The notes: generated by a model from the letters alone, not told the origin. A stretch of 64,000 nt of DNA from Hippasteria phrygiana (GCA_037893225.1 JAZGUH010000378.1:427001-491000); one strand, 5' to 3'. Shown: positions 1-9,963, counted from the first letter of the stretch. Program-made: numbers and translations.

Positions 1-286
1 TACTACAAAGCAACCAAGTGCATCGACATTTTTCGGGGTTAGATTTAAAGTAGAGTTCTTTTATAACTCTTTTATACTTGGTTTTAGCCAGCTTTTCGAC
101 GCGTTCTAGTTGTTGTCTTTTATTTAAAGCATGATTCGCACAAAGTTGCGTAGTTGATTTAGTTCCGCAGCCACAAATTAAACACGGTTTAGGCGCTAGG
201 TTTCGTAGGTAAAAATGATCGAGACACCACGGGTCTCCATCATTTTCGCACGTAGTTAGCTTTCCGATGTTTAACCACTTGCACAT
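1..286 (-). CDS. Partial Cys/His-rich small protein, cut by the window edge
   Basis: An open frame starts at ATG 284-286 and runs without a stop through the window edge (95 codons seen). The product is rich in Cys and His. A cluster CLICGC followed about 10 residues later by CANH looks like a zinc-binding knuckle, and basic and Lys/Glu-rich sequence follows. It is transcribed in the same direction as the polymerase and lies 215 bp past the polymerase stop, as expected for neighbouring genes of one element. I do not recognise the family; a zinc-binding accessory protein is only a guess. Confidence 0.55.
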   Translation of the reverse strand, partial: MCKWLNIGKLTTCENDGDPWCLDHFYLRNLAPKPCLICGCGTKSTTQLCANHALNKRQQLERVEKLAKTKYKRVIKELYFKSNPEKCRCTWLLCS

Positions 287-393
287 GATTTATATATATG
301 ATTATTTTATTATTTTTTTTCTCATTTTTTTATTATTTCATTTTTCGTAAAGGGGGGGGTTTCCCTGTCGCGTTCGCTCCTCTGATGTATTCC

Positions 394-490
394 TATACGA
401 CGTTAGAATGCGAGTGGTATATACGACGTTAAAAAGTGAGTATTACTATACGATGTTAGAAGGCAGCCTGTATTCCTATACGACTGTTCG
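394..490. repeat. Four short repeats TATACGAYGTTA between two element genes
   Basis: Near-identical copies start at about 394, 420, 447 and 477 (the last one degenerate), spaced 26-30 bp. They fill the gap between the polymerase stop and the next gene's start. A promoter or termination role is possible but unproven. The rest of 287-501 is AT-rich, with a G8 run near 352. Confidence 0.6.
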
Positions 491-501
491 ATACTCACTC
501 A

Positions 502-3500
502 TTACGCGCGTATAGCGTAATGATCGTGCATCAGGGTATGAATTCCATCGTCTAAGATATGCCGTTTGTCGTCTCTAGGATTGAGTGATACCTTATTTTG
601 AGTTAAAGAGTTCACGATATGTTTGTCGCTCCTCAACGTGTTCATATCGTGTCGATAAACCGTAGAGTTAAACAGGCAGTCTTTATAATCTCGGTGAGTT
701 ATCGAGTTGGCAACGACGTACCTTTTGACTCCTTTCGATTTCTTAATGTTCTTCTTATCGTCCATATAGATGGAGTACATTTTTGATCTGATGCAAACCA
801 CTTCTTTGATAGGTTTTCCTCCGCATTCATCCTTGAACTTGCCTATAACTTTCTTGTTTGAATCGCCGTATAAAAAGTGACCTTTCTCGTAGTTGCTAAA
901 ATCGTAGTCGTCTTTCTCGCTCGCCATGTCGAGATAAAGGTCTTCAGTTTCGATACGTAAGAGCAACGAGTCCGTATCGGTATAAATCAAATCGACTTTG
1001 TCTTCGTAAGTCTTTTTTAGTTTATCGTAATAAAATTCGTACATTAAAAGCTTCGATAAGTCTAAAATACTCATACCGCAATAGACGGGTTTGTTTAAAA
1101 CAACTCGCGTCTTCGACATGTTTATCATCAAAAGATTACAACGTTCAAAAATTGTTCTACCGCTATAACTGGGTTTGGCCACCAAACGAATAATTCTATC
1201 TTCTTCGTGGGCTCTGCATAAATGGGTGTTCATTCGCTTTCTAACGTCTTCCATAGTTTTGCCAAATACCGAGTTGTTCATCAATTTAAAAAAGTCTTTT
1301 TCGAAATCGGATTTAGCTTCCGTTCTCAATCGGGTATTTTTGTCGATGTAAGATTTCATCCAAGGCGTTTGTTTAAACTTTAAAACCCTACATACTTTTT
1401 TGAGAACTAGACCGTGAGCGAGGTAAAATTTTAGATTTCTATAGTGGAGTACGTAATTCTTTCTCGGCCCGCCCGTCGCTACCAACTTAGTTTCGTTCGA
1501 CGGTTTCGCTCCCGTTTTTCCCAACAGGTCGAGCTGATAAGGACTCATTGATTCCAACGAGATAACTCGGTTCTCGGGCGCTAAAGGATAACCGTTGTGT
1601 AAGTCGTGTAGTTCAGCCGGATAGTCTAGGTCCACTTCGAGAATATAGCCCCAAAAAGAGTCGTCGGCTAGAGACTCTATATATTCGGCGGTAAACAGAC
1701 CTAATTTCTTTTCGTCGATCCACCTAAAGTCTGAGATCGGTAATGGTTGACTCATGGCCCATCCGTAGAGGTTGTTGGCGTCTAGATACGAAATATACGA
1801 GTTGGGCTTATCTCGATCGTAATCTTTTAGGTACTTATTGTTGGCTTCGGCATATCTACATGAGCCCACGCTAGATATTCCCCCTCTGGTTCCTTTCTCT
1901 ACGAATAAATGTTGATCTATATCGGTCAAGAGTTCTAATTTGGCTTTAGAGTGTTTTAATAAAGCGTCCCAACTTAGGCCGGGCGATGTAAAATAATGGC
2001 ACGGATCCAACTTATAATTCTCTTTACAGATTCTTCTAAAATTCTCGAATACGCTGGATAGTAATAGTACGTCGGTCAATACGTAGAGGTCGTGATATTC
2101 ACCCAAGTTTTTGATGCTGAAGGTCCGCCATACTTTTTTAGCGTGTTCGTAGTCTTCGTCCGTTATATGTTTATCCGAAAGAGAGCTGTAAAAATGCTTC
2201 TTAGCCGGTAGTTTTCTCTCGTTAAATCGTTCAAAGCTGTCCATATACTCGTAGGGGTATACACCCTTTTTCAAAAGAAGATCTCGTTTGGCGTTGGGTA
2301 ACCTCTCGTCGTTTCCGTCGGGTATGGGCTCGTCAACTTCGTCGTCTTCGACGTCTAAAACTGTTTTGTCGTCCGCCAAGTAGGTTATCAGTTTTCCGAT
2401 TACGTTGTAATCGTTAACTTCGTCTTCGTTTGGGTCTATCGCCGTCTCTAGAGCACTCGCGTCAACGTCTTCGTACGCGGGGCTGACAGACTCTGGGTTG
2501 ATCGCTTTATCCCTCGTCCTACTTGCGTAGCCGATGTACTTAAACGCGTCTATCGGACACGCGGCTACCAATCGCTCCAACGATGTGGATAAGAAATTGT
2601 ACGAATCTAAAAATCTGAGTTGACCTATCGAAAATGAAATATATTTTTCGGACGTTTTAGCTATACACTTTAGCTTTCCGTCGGTTTCCGAAATACTCTG
2701 CATAATCAAATGGGCGTCGTAATTTTCTAAGTTGTGAAAGATGACCGGTATTGCCGTTTTACCGGGTTGTACCCGTAATTTTAAGTTACAGCAAGCGTGT
2801 GCGGCTCCTCTATACTTGCCGGTGATGTGACAATGGTCTCTTACTTTCCTAAACGCGCAAATCTTTTTGACGCATCTATAGCAGAATTTTGTCGGAAAAG
2901 ATCTCGTTTCGAGCTCTTCCCCCTTTAAAAACTCGTTTTCTATAGCGGATATATAGTCCGCTTTAATATACCTCCCCGTTGGTTCGTCCAACTCGATGCG
3001 TTTATCCGCGATTATTTCTAATAGTTCTTCGTTAGTTTTTTTACCGAGATGATCTAAATTTATATCTATCGGACGCGTACATTCGCAAGTGTTGGTTTTG
3101 TATTGAAGGGGGTACTCGCAAATCCAGCAATTTTTAGCGCCGTTATGAGATAACTCGTCTTCGGTCGTAAAAATCATGGGTTTCGTACTCGAGAATATTT
3201 CGTTGATTTTGTCTTTTTCGGCTAGTAAACGATTTAAGAAATGTGATGTCGCGTTCGATCCTCTATACGTCTTGGGCTCGCCTAAAACTTGACCGTCTGG
3301 TCCGATTATGATATATGCATAGCCGCAAGCTTCGTGTTCGTGAGTCTTTTTAGTGCGCGGGGGTTGCGTGCTCGCGTGGGGTGTAGAGGGTACTAAGATA
3401 CTTTCAAAGTCGGCGTATATAGTAAAAGGCGCCGGTTGTTTATTTTTAAAGTTTTTGAATTTTAGAACGTTGTTGGTTGAGTCGGGTAATACAGCTAAAG

Positions 3501-4782
3501 CCGGGGTTTGGCTAACGCCCCTACAATCTGTCTCGTGTCTGTCTAAAATATCTTGCCTACTAAAATGTTGTAGGCATCTCATACAAAAATAGATGTGGTG
3601 ACCGTGTTTAGTTTCTTTAGACAACAAGCGGTCGAGGTTTTTTATCCAACAATAATGATTATTATCTCCTTTTGAAAACATCAGTAGATTGATGGCCGGT
3701 TTTCGTTGAGTAGTTAATCTCAGAGGGAAAATATTATTTTCGTAACCAAAAACGTTAATGGCGAGATTGTTCTGTTTTTCGATCTTGCCAATATCCGTGA
3801 TGGGAGTTGGAAACGCTACGTTCTTAAAATCTAATCCATCATCTTCTTCGTAGATCGTGGTTCTACAGTAATTAATTTTATAGTTGGGGTTGTTTTTAAT
3901 CGATTCTTTGACCGAGGGCTTAAATTTTGATAGGGCGGCTCTCAACGCCCATTTGATACACTCCTGATCTTTATTTTTAACGTTTACGACTGCGTTTTTA
4001 TGGATTATGTGAGGGGGTAGTTTTACGTAGGAACTGCCTCTTATCGGCTGATATCTAGAAACGTTGATGTAGAGCGCCTTTAAATCGTAAACGACCCAGC
4101 CGCTTCCGTTTGTTTGAAAGCGCTCTATTTTTTCGATTATGAGCTCTATCTGTTCTCGTACTTGGTTTTCTATTTCGTCTTCGTTTAATGCGGTCAATTG
4201 AGGCCCAAAAAACATGCTCGCGTCTTCGACAAAAGTATCGTTCGCAAGATTATATTTTCTCAACGTCGCTTTTAATACGAGTTGAAATTTGAAGCTTCTA
4301 AATTCGTTTAGCGCGCCTTTCAATGTTTCTACAATTTTTTGCTCGTTTTCGTTAAAAAATGCTAGAGGATCTACGAGAATTCTGTCGATATTCATCTCGT
4401 AATTACGCAAATAATTTCTGAATGATCTCGGAGCTGTTTCGTTAAAAATCAGGGGGGCCAGTTCTTCGTCGGGTTTTTTATAGTATCGCCGTATGGCGGA
4501 TTCTAAATCTTTTTTAATGTATTGACCCCTTCTTCCGGTAGGATCGCCCAGCGGAATATGCTTATCCGCGATTAAATGTTCTAACGATTCTTTAGACTTT
4601 GATCGTAAATTTTTATAAAGCGCTTCGTTCTTTTTTATGGCCGATAGAAAGTCTCGTCTGATATGCGCGCCGTCGCGTCCGGTTGGTGGGCCCAACGTAA
4701 TGGCGTATTTGTCGATGTATTTTTTCAAGCTGCATTTTGGCCAACGTGTGTAGCCTATCGCTGGTATCATTATGTTTTCCAT
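502..4782 (-). CDS. Protein-primed family B DNA polymerase (Polinton/adintovirus type) with endonuclease VII-like insert
   Basis: Predicted to copy the element's linear DNA from a protein primer. The frame is 1,426 aa, from ATG at 4780-4782 to the stop at 502. Exonuclease motifs: Exo I YADFES (D458, E460), Exo II NYDAH near 687-691, Exo III YVLTD at 900-904. Polymerase motifs: A, DANNLYGWAM from 1001; B, KLMNNSVFGK from 1166; C, YTDTDS at 1267-1272. A C2HC-type finger lies at 400-420. A Cys/His block with RDHCH at 648-652 and paired Cys at 664-665 resembles the endonuclease VII/HNH insert of animal members of this family. Three LxxPTGR modules (about 30-50, 78-98 and 597-613) resemble SAP-like DNA-binding repeats. 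No frameshift is seen and all catalytic Asp are present, so the gene may be intact. It is longer than many Polinton polymerases. A TATA-like stretch lies about 60 bp upstream of the ATG. Confidence 0.9.
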   Translation of the reverse strand: MENIMIPAIGYTRWPKCSLKKYIDKYAITLGPPTGRDGAHIRRDFLSAIKKNEALYKNLRSKSKESLEHLIADKHIPLGDPTGRRGQYIKKDLESAIRRYYKKPDEELAPLIFNETAPRSFRNYLRNYEMNIDRILVDPLAFFNENEQKIVETLKGALNEFRSFKFQLVLKATLRKYNLANDTFVEDASMFFGPQLTALNEDEIENQVREQIELIIEKIERFQTNGSGWVVYDLKALYINVSRYQPIRGSSYVKLPPHIIHKNAVVNVKNKDQECIKWALRAALSKFKPSVKESIKNNPNYKINYCRTTIYEEDDGLDFKNVAFPTPITDIGKIEKQNNLAINVFGYENNIFPLRLTTQRKPAINLLMFSKGDNNHYCWIKNLDRLLSKETKHGHHIYFCMRCLQHFSRQDILDRHETDCRGVSQTPALAVLPDSTNNVLKFKNFKNKQPAPFTIYADFESILVPSTPHASTQPPRTKKTHEHEACGYAYIIIGPDGQVLGEPKTYRGSNATSHFLNRLLAEKDKINEIFSSTKPMIFTTEDELSHNGAKNCWICEYPLQYKTNTCECTRPIDINLDHLGKKTNEELLEIIADKRIELDEPTGRYIKADYISAIENEFLKGEELETRSFPTKFCYRCVKKICAFRKVRDHCHITGKYRGAAHACCNLKLRVQPGKTAIPVIFHNLENYDAHLIMQSISETDGKLKCIAKTSEKYISFSIGQLRFLDSYNFLSTSLERLVAACPIDAFKYIGYASRTRDKAINPESVSPAYEDVDASALETAIDPNEDEVNDYNVIGKLITYLADDKTVLDVEDDEVDEPIPDGNDERLPNAKRDLLLKKGVYPYEYMDSFERFNERKLPAKKHFYSSLSDKHITDEDYEHAKKVWRTFSIKNLGEYHDLYVLTDVLLLSSVFENFRRICKENYKLDPCHYFTSPGLSWDALLKHSKAKLELLTDIDQHLFVEKGTRGGISSVGSCRYAEANNKYLKDYDRDKPNSYISYLDANNLYGWAMSQPLPISDFRWIDEKKLGLFTAEYIESLADDSFWGYILEVDLDYPAELHDLHNGYPLAPENRVISLESMSPYQLDLLGKTGAKPSNETKLVATGGPRKNYVLHYRNLKFYLAHGLVLKKVCRVLKFKQTPWMKSYIDKNTRLRTEAKSDFEKDFFKLMNNSVFGKTMEDVRKRMNTHLCRAHEEDRIIRLVAKPSYSGRTIFERCNLLMINMSKTRVVLNKPVYCGMSILDLSKLLMYEFYYDKLKKTYEDKVDLIYTDTDSLLLRIETEDLYLDMASEKDDYDFSNYEKGHFLYGDSNKKVIGKFKDECGGKPIKEVVCIRSKMYSIYMDDKKNIKKSKGVKRYVVANSITHRDYKDCLFNSTVYRHDMNTLRSDKHIVNSLTQNKVSLNPRDDKRHILDDGIHTLMHDHYAIRA

Positions 4783-5221
4783 CTTTATAATAGTCGTTTA
4801 TTTTATTTTTTTTAAAAAAAATTTAATTTTTTTTGATAGCTAAAATATAGAGAGAGAGGTTTGGGGGTTTTGGGTTTTTTTTTTTGCAAGAGAATTTTAA
4901 GGTGATTATGATACGGGTGGGGATGTAGGAAAAATAGTTTGATTTTATTGATTTTTACAAAAATTTGGTGTGGGTATATACAGCAAAATTTGTTAAAAAT
5001 CAGAAGAGTCTGAAAACGCTATGTTTTTTCAATTTTTTTAAAATTTTTATACAAATTTGGTGTGGGTAGATACAGCGAAATTTGAGAGAAATCGAGAGAG
5101 AGAGAGAGAAATTTGAGGTTTTGAGATTTTGGGTTTTTTTTCTTCAAATTTTTACATAAATTTGGTGTGGGTATATACAGCAATTTTGAAAGTGCTCCAG
5201 CTTCGGCCATTACATACTACT
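4783..5221. other. Non-coding terminal region of the Polinton-like element
   Basis: Homopolymer T/A and (GA)n tracts with three direct repeats. No gene was found. Probably the subterminal or terminal inverted repeat; the partner repeat would be outside the window. Confidence 0.5.
4954..5181. repeat. Three direct copies around GGTGTGGGTATATACAGC
   Basis: Copies at 4954-4984, 5044-5076 and 5150-5182, each preceded by a TTTTTAYA(A)AAATTT run. Spacing is about 90 and 106 bp. They lie just inside the element's proposed terminus. Confidence 0.8.
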
Positions 5222-5267
<46 letters not shown>

Positions 5268-5273
5268 TCCGGC
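5222..5273 (-). pseudogene. tRNA-Phe truncated at the array's left edge
   Basis: Only the 5' 52 nt remain, from the acceptor 5' strand to the start of the T stem. The break at 5221/5222 is the proposed Polinton insertion site. Confidence 0.9.
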
Positions 5274-5418
5274 TGTATTATGATCCCAATTCCTACCTTC
5301 ATGAGACTGTAAATGAAAAGTTGAAAGATAGGTGATGACGTAGACCTATTTCTGTGCGTTTTGTCTTTTAACATGCACAGTTTTCCTATTTCAAGAAACT
5401 TCAAAAATATAAACCGTT

Positions 5419-5435
5419 TGCCGGAACCCGGGACT

Positions 5436-5485
<50 letters not shown>

Positions 5486-5491
5486 TCCGGC
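5419..5491 (-). tRNA. tRNA-Phe(GAA) unit 1, variant
   Basis: A58G in the B box; T5 trailer. Confidence 0.75.
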
Positions 5492-5637
5492 TGTATTATG
5501 ATCCCAATTCCTACCTTCATGAGACTGTCAATGAAAAGTTTAAAGATAGGTGATGACGTAGACCTATTTCTGTGCGTTTTGTCTTTTAACATGTACAGTT
5601 TTCCTATTACAAGAAACTTCAAAAAATACAACCCGTT

Positions 5638-5654
5638 TGCCGGAACTCGGGATT

Positions 5655-5704
<50 letters not shown>

Positions 5705-5710
5705 TCCGGC
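5638..5710 (-). tRNA. tRNA-Phe(GAA) unit 2, variant
   Basis: G64A breaks a T-stem pair; T6 trailer. Confidence 0.75.
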
Positions 5711-5855
5711 TGTATTATGATCCCAATTCCTACCTTCATGAGACTGTAAATGAAAAGTTGAAAGATAGGTGATGACATAGACCTATTTCTTTGCGTTTTG
5801 TCTTTTAATATGCGCAGTTTTCTTATTACAAGAAACTTCACAAATAGAAACCGTT

Positions 5856-5891
5856 TGCCGGAACCCGGGATTGAACCAGGGACCTTCAGAA

Positions 5892-5922
<31 letters not shown>

Positions 5923-5928
5923 TCCGGC
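5856..5928 (-). tRNA. tRNA-Phe(GAA) unit 3, variant
   Basis: A38T in the anticodon loop; no close T4 run. Confidence 0.8.
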
Positions 5929-6073
5929 TGTATTATGATCCCAATTCCTACCTTCATGAGACTGTAAATGAAAAGTTGAAAGATAGGTGATGACGTAGAC
6001 CTATTTCTTTGCGTTTTGTCTTTTAATATGCGCAGTTTTCTTATTACAAGAAACTTCACAAATAGAAACCGTT

Positions 6074-6090
6074 TGCCGGAACCCGGGATT

Positions 6091-6140
<50 letters not shown>

Positions 6141-6146
6141 TCCGGC
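6074..6146 (-). tRNA. tRNA-Phe(GAA) unit 4
   Basis: Consensus; no close T4 run. Confidence 0.93.
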
Positions 6147-6291
6147 TGTATTATGATCCCAATTCCTACCTTCATGAGACTGTAAATGAAAAGTTGAAAG
6201 ATAGGTGATGACGTAGACCTATTTCTGTGCGTTTTGTCTTTTAATATGCACAGTTTTCCTATTACAAGAAACTTTACAAAAATAAACCGTT

Positions 6292-6308
6292 TGCCGGAAC
6301 CCGGGATT

Positions 6309-6358
<50 letters not shown>

Positions 6359-6364
6359 TCCGGC
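6292..6364 (-). tRNA. tRNA-Phe(GAA) unit 5
   Basis: Consensus; T5 trailer. Confidence 0.96.
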
Positions 6365-6513
6365 TGTATTATGATCCCAATTCCTACCTTCATGAGAATG
6401 GCAATGAAAAGTTGAGTTGAAAGATAGGTGATGACGTAGCCTATTTCTTTGCGTTTTGTCTCTTAATATGGGCAGTTTTCTTATTACAAGAAACTTCACA
6501 AATAGAAACCGTT

Positions 6514-6531
6514 TGCCGGAACCCGGGATTA

Positions 6532-6580
<49 letters not shown>

Positions 6581-6586
6581 TCCGGC
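6514..6586 (-). tRNA. tRNA-Phe(GAA) unit 6, variant
   Basis: C56T removes the invariant T-loop C and a B-box base; no close T4 run. Confidence 0.65.
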
Positions 6587-6735
6587 TGTATTATGATCCC
6601 AATTCCTACCTTCATGAGACTGGCAATGAAAAGTTGAGTTGAAAGATAGGTGATGACGTAGCCTATTTCTTTGCGTTTTGTCTCTTAATATGGGCAGTTT
6701 TCTTATTACAAGAAACTTCAAAAATACAACCCGTT

Positions 6736-6752
6736 TGCCGGAATCCGGGATT

Positions 6753-6802
<50 letters not shown>

Positions 6803-6808
6803 TCCGGC
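6736..6808 (-). tRNA. tRNA-Phe(GAA) unit 7, variant
   Basis: G65A opens the first T-stem pair; T5 trailer. Confidence 0.75.
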
Positions 6809-6953
6809 TGTATTATGATCCCAATTCCTACCTTCATGAGACTGTAAATGAAAAGTTGAAAGATAGGTGATGACGTAGACCTATTTCTGTGCGTTTTGTC
6901 TTTTAACATGCACAGTTTTCCTATTACAAGAAACTTTACAAAAATAAACCGTT

Positions 6954-6970
6954 TGCCGGAACCCGGGATT

Positions 6971-7020
<50 letters not shown>

Positions 7021-7026
7021 TCCGGC
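6954..7026 (-). tRNA. tRNA-Phe(GAA) unit 8
   Basis: Consensus; T5 trailer. Confidence 0.96.
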
Positions 7027-7175
7027 TGTATTATGATCCCAATTCCTACCTTCATGAGACTGGCAATGAAAAGTTGAGTTGAAAGATAGGTGATGACGTA
7101 GCCTATTTCTTTGCGTTTTGTCTCTTAATATGGGCAGTTTTCTTATTACAAGAAACTTCAAAAATACAACCCGTT

Positions 7176-7192
7176 TGCCGGAACCCGGGATT

Positions 7193-7242
<50 letters not shown>

Positions 7243-7248
7243 TCCGGC
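7176..7248 (-). tRNA. tRNA-Phe(GAA) unit 9
   Basis: Consensus; T5 trailer. Confidence 0.96.
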
Positions 7249-7393
7249 TGTATTATGATCCCAATTCCTACCTTCATGAGACTGTAAATGAAAAGTTGAA
7301 AGATAGGTGATGACGTAGACCTATTTCTGTGCGTTTTGTCTTTTAACATGCACAGTTTTCCTATTACAAGAAACTTCAAAAATATAATCCGTT

Positions 7394-7410
7394 TGCCGGA
7401 ACCCGGGATT

Positions 7411-7460
<50 letters not shown>

Positions 7461-7466
7461 TCCGGA
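7394..7466 (-). tRNA. tRNA-Phe(GAA) unit 10, variant
   Basis: G1T gives a 1:72 mismatch; T5 trailer. Confidence 0.75.
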
Positions 7467-7612
7467 TGTATTATGATCCCAATTCCTACCTTCATGAGAC
7501 TGGCAATGAAAAGTTGCGTTGAAAGATAGGTGATGACGTATATTTCTGTGCGCTTTGTCTTTTAATAAGCGCAGTTTTCTTAATACAAGAAACTTCACAA
7601 ATAAAAACCGTT

Positions 7613-7649
7613 TGCCGGAACCCGGGATTGAACCAGGGACTATTCCGGC
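7613..7649 (-). pseudogene. 37-nt tRNA-Phe minihelix, unit 11
   Basis: D and anticodon arms deleted; acceptor and T arm intact; B box kept; T5 directly behind. Confidence 0.9.
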
Positions 7650-7795
7650 TGTATTATGATCCCAATTCCTACCTTCATGAGACTGTAAATGAAAAGTTGA
7701 AAGATAGGTGATGACGTAGACGTATTTCTATGCGTTTTGTCATTTATCATGCGCAGTTTTCTTATTACAAAAAAAATTCAGAAATAGAAACCGTT

Positions 7796-7868
7796 TGCCG
7801 GAACCCGGGATTGAACCACGGACCTTCAGATCTTCAGTCTTACGCTCTCCCAACTGAGCTATTCCGGC
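7796..7868 (-). tRNA. tRNA-Phe(GAA) unit 12, variant
   Basis: C28A and C50G, one mismatch in each of two stems; T8 further downstream. Confidence 0.65.
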
Positions 7869-8013
7869 TGTATTATGATCCCAATTCCTACCTTCATGAG
7901 ACTGTAAATGAAAAGTTGAAAGATAGGTGATGACATAGACCTATTTCTTTGCGTTTTGTCTTTTAATATGCGCAGTTTTCTTATTACAAGAAACTTTACA
8001 AAAATAAACCGTT

Positions 8014-8041
8014 TGCCGGAACCCGGGATTGAACCATGGAA

Positions 8042-8080
<39 letters not shown>

Positions 8081-8086
8081 TCCGGC
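8014..8086 (-). tRNA. tRNA-Phe(GAA) unit 13, variant
   Basis: G46T and C50A; T5 trailer. Confidence 0.65.
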
Positions 8087-8235
8087 TGTATTATGATCCC
8101 AATTCCTAACTTCATGAGACTGGCAATGAAAAGTTGAGTTGAAAGATAGGTGATGACGTAGCCTATTTCTTTGCGTTTTGTCTCTTAATATGGGCAGTTT
8201 TCTTATTACAAGAAACTTCAAAAATACAACCCGTT

Positions 8236-8252
8236 TGCCGGAACCCGGGATT

Positions 8253-8302
<50 letters not shown>

Positions 8303-8308
8303 TCCGGC
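8236..8308 (-). tRNA. tRNA-Phe(GAA) unit 14
   Basis: Consensus; T5 trailer. Confidence 0.96.
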
Positions 8309-8453
8309 TGTATTATGATCCCAATTCCTACCTTCATGAGACTGTAAATGAAAAGTTGAAAGATAGGTGATGACGTAGACCTATTTCTGTGCGTTTTGTC
8401 TTTTAACATGCACAGTTTTCCTATTACAAGAAACTTCAAAAATATAATCCGTT

Positions 8454-8470
8454 TGCCGGAACCCGGGATT

Positions 8471-8520
<50 letters not shown>

Positions 8521-8526
8521 TCCGGA
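8454..8526 (-). tRNA. tRNA-Phe(GAA) unit 15, variant
   Basis: G1T; T5 trailer. Confidence 0.75.
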
Positions 8527-8672
8527 TGTATTATGATCCCAATTCCTACCTTCATGAGACTGGCAATGAAAAGTTGCGTTGAAAGATAGGTGATGACGTA
8601 TATTTCTGTGCGCTTTGTCTTTTAATAAGCGCAGTTTTCTTAATACAAGAAACTTCACAAATAAAAACCGTT

Positions 8673-8709
8673 TGCCGGAACCCGGGATTGAACCAGGGAC
8701 TATTCCGGC
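8673..8709 (-). pseudogene. 37-nt tRNA-Phe minihelix, unit 16
   Basis: Same deletion as unit 11. Confidence 0.9.
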
Positions 8710-8855
8710 TGTATTATGATCCCAATTCCTACCTTCATGAGACTGTAAATGAAAAGTTGAAAGATAGGTGATGACGTAGACGTATTTCTATGCGTTTTGT
8801 CATTTATCATGCGCAGTTTTCTTATTACAAAAAAAATTCAGAAATAGAAACCGTT

Positions 8856-8928
8856 TGCCGGAACCCGGGATTGAACCAGGGACCTTCAGATCTTCAGTCT
8901 TACGCTCTCCCAACTGAGCTATTCCGGC
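8856..8928 (-). tRNA. tRNA-Phe(GAA) unit 17, variant
   Basis: C28A only; T8 downstream. Confidence 0.7.
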
Positions 8929-9078
8929 TGTATTATGATCCCAATTCCTACCTTCATGAGACTGGCAATGAAAAGTTGCGTTGAAAGATAGGTGATGACA
9001 TAGACCTATTTCTTTGCGTTTTGTCTTTTAATATGCGCAGTTTTCTTATTACAAGAAACTTCACAAATAGAAACCGTT

Positions 9079-9095
9079 TGCCGGAACCCGGGATT

Positions 9096-9145
<50 letters not shown>

Positions 9146-9151
9146 TCCGGC
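9079..9151 (-). tRNA. tRNA-Phe(GAA) unit 18
   Basis: Consensus; no close T4 run. Confidence 0.93.
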
Positions 9152-9300
9152 TGTATTATGATCCCAATTCCTACCTTCATGAGACTGTAAATGAAAAGTT
9201 GAGTTGAAAGATAGGTGATGACGTAGCCTATTTCTTTGCGTTTTGTCTCTTAATATGGGCAGTTTTCTTATTACAAGAAACTTCAAAAATACAACCCGTT

Positions 9301-9316
9301 TGCCGGAACCCGGGAT

Positions 9317-9355
<39 letters not shown>

Positions 9356-9361
9356 TCCGGC
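9301..9361 (-). pseudogene. tRNA-Phe unit 19 with T-arm deletion
   Basis: 12 nt missing (T stem 5' strand and loop), so the B box is lost; anticodon arm intact. Confidence 0.9.
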
Positions 9362-9506
9362 TGTATTATGATCCCAATTCCTACCTTCATGAGACTGTAA
9401 ATGAAAAGTTGAAAGATAGGTGATGACATAGACCTATTTCTTTGCGTTTTGTCTTTTAATATGGGCAGTTTTCTTATTACAAGAAACTTCACAAATAGAA
9501 ACCGTT

Positions 9507-9523
9507 TGCCGGAACCCGGGATT

Positions 9524-9566
<43 letters not shown>

Positions 9567-9579
9567 TAGCTATTCCGGC
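9507..9579 (-). tRNA. tRNA-Phe(GAA) unit 20, variant
   Basis: C13A in the D stem and A box; no close T4 run. Confidence 0.7.
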
Positions 9580-9728
9580 TGTATTATGATCCCAATTCCT
9601 ACCTTCATGAGACTGGCAATGAAAAGTTGAGTTGAAAGATAGGTGATGACGTAGCCTATTTCTTTGCGTTTTGTCTCTTAATATGGGCAGTTTTCTTATT
9701 ACAAGAAACTTCAAAAATACAACCCGTT

Positions 9729-9745
9729 TGCCGGAACCCGGGATT

Positions 9746-9795
<50 letters not shown>

Positions 9796-9801
9796 TCCGG
9801 C
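9729..9801 (-). tRNA. tRNA-Phe(GAA) unit 21
   Basis: Consensus; T5 trailer. Confidence 0.96.
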
Positions 9802-9946
9802 TGTATTATGATCCCAATTCCTACCTTCATGAGACTGTAAATGAAAAGTTGAAAGATAGGTGATGACGTAGACCTATTTCTGTGCGTTTTGTCTTTTAAC
9901 ATGCACAGTTTTCCTATTTCAAGAAACTTCAAAAATATAAACCGTT

Positions 9947-9963
9947 TGCCGGAACCCGGGACT

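Larger units (their letters stand above)
1..5221 (-). mobile_element. Right part of a Polinton/Maverick-like element
   Basis: Seen: a protein-primed family B polymerase gene and a partial neighbour on the same strand, followed by a repeat-rich non-coding end that stops abruptly inside a tRNA-Phe gene at 5222. Read inward from 5221, the end begins AGTAGTATGTAATGG. Polintons commonly begin with AG at their terminal inverted repeats, carry polB near one end and make 5-6 bp target duplications. Inferred: the element's right terminus is at 5221 and the rest lies beyond the left edge of the window. No integrase, ATPase, protease or capsid gene is in view, so the assignment rests on the polymerase and the junction. 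Confidence 0.6.
7394..8928. repeat. 1,535-bp eight-unit cassette, copy 1
   Basis: Order in the coordinate direction: G1T unit, 37-nt minihelix, C28A/C50G, G46T/C50A, consensus, G1T, minihelix, C28A. The same order and length recur four more times. Confidence 0.95.
5222..9801. repeat. 8,176-bp-displaced duplicated block, copy 1 (units 1-21)
   Basis: Every unit boundary and every diagnostic substitution recurs exactly 8,176 bp downstream (13398-17977), including the deletions and the A38T, C56T and G65A variants. Confidence 0.95.

Noticed and set aside
3353..3592. 79-aa ORF opposite the polymerase
   Set aside because: Lies inside the polymerase gene on the other strand and has no independent support.
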